Shown here: positions 4,805 through 6,059 of the stretch, in pieces
How positions within the stretch are numbered: position 1 is the first letter of the stretch
How the letters are laid out: every line of letters starts with the position of its first letter
Source: Candidatus Firestoneibacteriota bacterium
GTDB taxonomy: Bacteria > Oederibacteriota > JAAXVQ01 > JAUVAV01
Assembly: GCA_030635415.1 (NCBI GenBank)
Contig: DAOVYW010000153.1
Location: 1-6,059, forward strand
DNA: 6,059 nucleotides
Reading direction: 5' to 3'
Made by a program: the position numbers and the translations under genes
The notes under the pieces: generated by a model
Told to the model about the DNA's origin: nothing
Databases searched by the model: none
Seen by the model: only the letters and a program-made list of their open reading frames with translations

Positions 4805-5745
4805 ATTTCTCATTACCATCGGCTGAATACCTGGCGTGTCTGTCGAACTGCGTTTGCTGTCCCCGTGGATGCCGGGCAGACCGGTTCCACGGGCCTTTAG
4901 GGTATTGCCAGACCGGGGCCGGCTTTGAGATAGCTTCCATCTGCCTTCATTGCGGCGAAGAACCGGTATTAACCGGAAGGACCGGGATCTGCAATATATT
5001 TTTCAGCCGCTGCAACCTGCAATGCCAATACTGCCAGAACTACCAGATCAGCCGTAACCGGGAAGACGTTATCAGCCGAAAACTAAACCTGGACCAAGTC
5101 GCACGTCAAATTGAAGAAAAAATGGATCAAGGCGTAAAATGTGTAGGCTTTGTTTCTCCCTCCCATGTTCTGCCCCAGATGGAGATGATTATGCAGGGAC
5201 TAAAGAAACGAGGCCGGAATCCGGTTTTTGTGATGAATACCAATGCCTATGATAAAACGGAGCGGATTGCCGCGCTGGAAGACCGGGTGCAGGTATATTT
5301 GCCGGATTTGAAATACCTGGACGAGAGCCTGGCCATCCATCTCTCAGATGCGCCGGATTATCCGGAAGTTGCTTCCCGGGTCTTGCGGGAGATGTTCCGT
5401 CAAAAAGGGCCTGAATTGAAGCTGGATAAGGAAGGGGTAATAGAATCCGGGCTGATTGTCCGCCACCTGGTTCTGCCCGGGCAAGTGGAGAACAGCAAGC
5501 AAGTTCTCCGGTTTATCGCGGAAGAGCTCTCTCCCGGGGTTTATATATCCTTGATGTCGCAGTATTCGCCAATTCCCGCCGTGGCCGGTGATACGAATCT
5601 GGGTCGGCATCTAAGCCCGGAGGAGTATGGCGAAGTAGTGGAGGAGATGGAGCGTTTGGGCCTGGAACACGGCTGGATCCAGGAAATGGCCGGCTCAGGC
5701 CATTATAAGCCTGATTTTGCCCGTCAACATCCTTTTAAGGAATAG
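4801..5745 (+). CDS. Radical SAM protein, PflX/COG1313 type (PFL-activase homologue)
   Basis: The protein has 314 residues. The radical SAM cluster motif is CNLQCQYC with Cys71, Cys75 and Cys78 (CX3CX2C), which would bind a [4Fe-4S] cluster and SAM to make the 5'-deoxyadenosyl radical. Ahead of it lies a Cys-rich N-terminal module, CVCCPRGC (17-24), GYC (36) and CLHCGEEP (48-55), typical of the PflX/COG1313 branch, which is related to pyruvate formate-lyase activating enzymes. Further conserved-looking segments are VKCVGFVSPSHV, VFVMNTNAYD, VYLPDLKYLD and LIVRHLVLPG. It is annotated as activase-like, but no glycyl-radical enzyme lies nearby and the substrate is unknown. The GTG start is the only usual start in the open frame since the stop at 4747-4749, and the first paired Cys at 13-20 fits the family, but no RBS is visible. 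It probably has weak or coupled translation (see leader and hairpin). Confidence 0.88.
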   Translation: MNFSLPSAEYLACLSNCVCCPRGCRADRFHGPLGYCQTGAGFEIASICLHCGEEPVLTGRTGICNIFFSRCNLQCQYCQNYQISRNREDVISRKLNLDQVARQIEEKMDQGVKCVGFVSPSHVLPQMEMIMQGLKKRGRNPVFVMNTNAYDKTERIAALEDRVQVYLPDLKYLDESLAIHLSDAPDYPEVASRVLREMFRQKGPELKLDKEGVIESGLIVRHLVLPGQVENSKQVLRFIAEELSPGVYISLMSQYSPIPAVAGDTNLGRHLSPEEYGEVVEEMERLGLEHGWIQEMAGSGHYKPDFARQHPFKE

Positions 5746-5758
5746 CCAAGCAGGTACT

Positions 5759-5920
5759 TTAGTCATTCTCTCCCTTGAATATTTTTTTTCCTTGGGCCAA
5801 CCTTTCAAAGATCGGATCAGGATTAAAAAAGAAATCCGGGCTTCCTATATTATCTTGCTTACTAAGTATTTCTGGAACAACCAGTTTATCCAGTGGTTTA
5901 TACTGGCCGGGATCGACAAC
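5759..5920 (-). pseudogene. Probable remnant of a reverse-strand gene (C-terminal 53 residues)
   Basis: On the - strand an open frame runs from 5920 to a TAA at 5761-5759 and reads VVDPGQYKPLDKLVVPEI through to IFERLAQGKKIFKGEND. Composition and purine-first codon pattern look coding, yet there is no usable start: a TAG at 5923-5921 closes the frame. The adjoining - strand frame continues as DFYKAFPDDR, so a frameshift near 5921 could join the two. Just upstream (5947-6039) sits an inverted-repeat element, so the gene may have been broken by that element. It converges on the radical SAM gene, 13 bases from its stop. The + strand frame here (5717-5944, TTG start) is an alternative but lacks an RBS and overlaps the radical SAM end. 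Product not recognised. Confidence 0.4.
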
Positions 5921-5946
5921 CTATCATCCGGAAATGCTTTATAAAA

Positions 5947-6039
5947 GTCATTGCGAGGAGCGATTTTTACGACGAAGCAATCTGTTTTGAACTCAAAGTG
6001 CTTGAAAAATCGAGATTGCTTCGCTTTGCTCGCAATGAC
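5947..6039. repeat. MITE/REP-like inverted-repeat element (copy 2)
   Basis: The left arm (5947-5983) begins GTCATTGCGAGGAGCG and ends CGAAGCAATCT; the right arm (6013-6039) begins AGATTGCTTCGC and ends GCTCGCAATGAC. The left arm carries about 10 extra bases (around 5963-5972) relative to the right, a small insertion that would bulge the hairpin. The spacer is 29 bases. It is a diverged member of the class seen at 2904-2992 (shared GTCATT ends, AATCT inner ends, and GCTTGAANNATC in the spacer). It is non-coding; nothing further is seen from 6040 to the window end. Confidence 0.8.
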
Positions 6040-6059
6040 AAACGCTCCATCAATTAAGA

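Noticed and set aside
5717..5944. + strand frame of 75 residues after the radical SAM gene
   Set aside because: It starts at a TTG inside the radical SAM gene with no RBS; its opposite strand has the more coding-like reading.
2904..6039. The two inverted-repeat elements as ends of one composite transposon
   Set aside because: The arms have diverged, each copy is a complete hairpin by itself, and the DNA between holds purC and other ordinary genes but no transposase.
1..6059. CRISPR array, tRNA/rRNA, toxin-antitoxin or defence genes
   Set aside because: No regularly spaced repeats, RNA gene signatures or recognisable defence proteins were seen on either strand.

Overview
The window reads as chromosome of an uncultured, probably anaerobic, diderm (Gram-negative type) bacterium. 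The evidence for a diderm is two lipoproteins with clear lipoboxes (an LpoB-like protein and a COG3014-like TPR protein) and an exported protein that looks like a small outer-membrane beta-barrel. Base composition is intermediate, Shine-Dalgarno sites are strong (AGGAGG types), TTG and GTG starts occur, and dispersed inverted-repeat elements of the GTCATTC/GTCATTGCGAG type sit between genes. Such elements are common in several environmental lineages, including candidate phyla such as Omnitrophota, Deltaproteobacteria-like groups and Chloroflexi. The phylum cannot be fixed from this sequence alone.

Layout, all confident genes on the + strand. 1-197: C-terminal end of a gene entering from the left. 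192-260: a sigma70-like promoter and a strong RBS. 261-788: small exported beta-barrel-like protein. 789-941: short tandem and GC-rich repeats. 942-1541 and 1556-2869: a tight two-gene operon for the LpoB-like and COG3014-like lipoproteins. 2870-3061: a MITE/REP-like inverted-repeat element. 3062-3934: purC (SAICAR synthetase), TTG start. 3935-4087: a perfect palindrome and two copies of a hairpin-forming repeat. 4088-4741: unrecognised exported acidic protein. 4742-4800: a hairpin and a possible 13-codon leader overlapping the next start. 4801-5745: stand-alone radical SAM protein of the PflX (COG1313) type. 5746-6059: no confident gene, but a probable gene remnant on the - strand and a second MITE/REP-like element.

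Functionally, 261-2869 looks like an envelope module: barrel, LpoB-type lipoprotein and TPR lipoprotein, possibly linked to peptidoglycan synthesis control at the outer membrane. purC is a de novo purine housekeeping gene and the radical SAM gene is a solitary enzyme or activase homologue; neither has an evident link to the envelope genes. I see no phage, CRISPR, toxin-antitoxin or defence locus and no clear undescribed system. The least explained items are the exported acidic protein, the leader/hairpin before the radical SAM gene, the repeat families, and the reverse-strand remnant.
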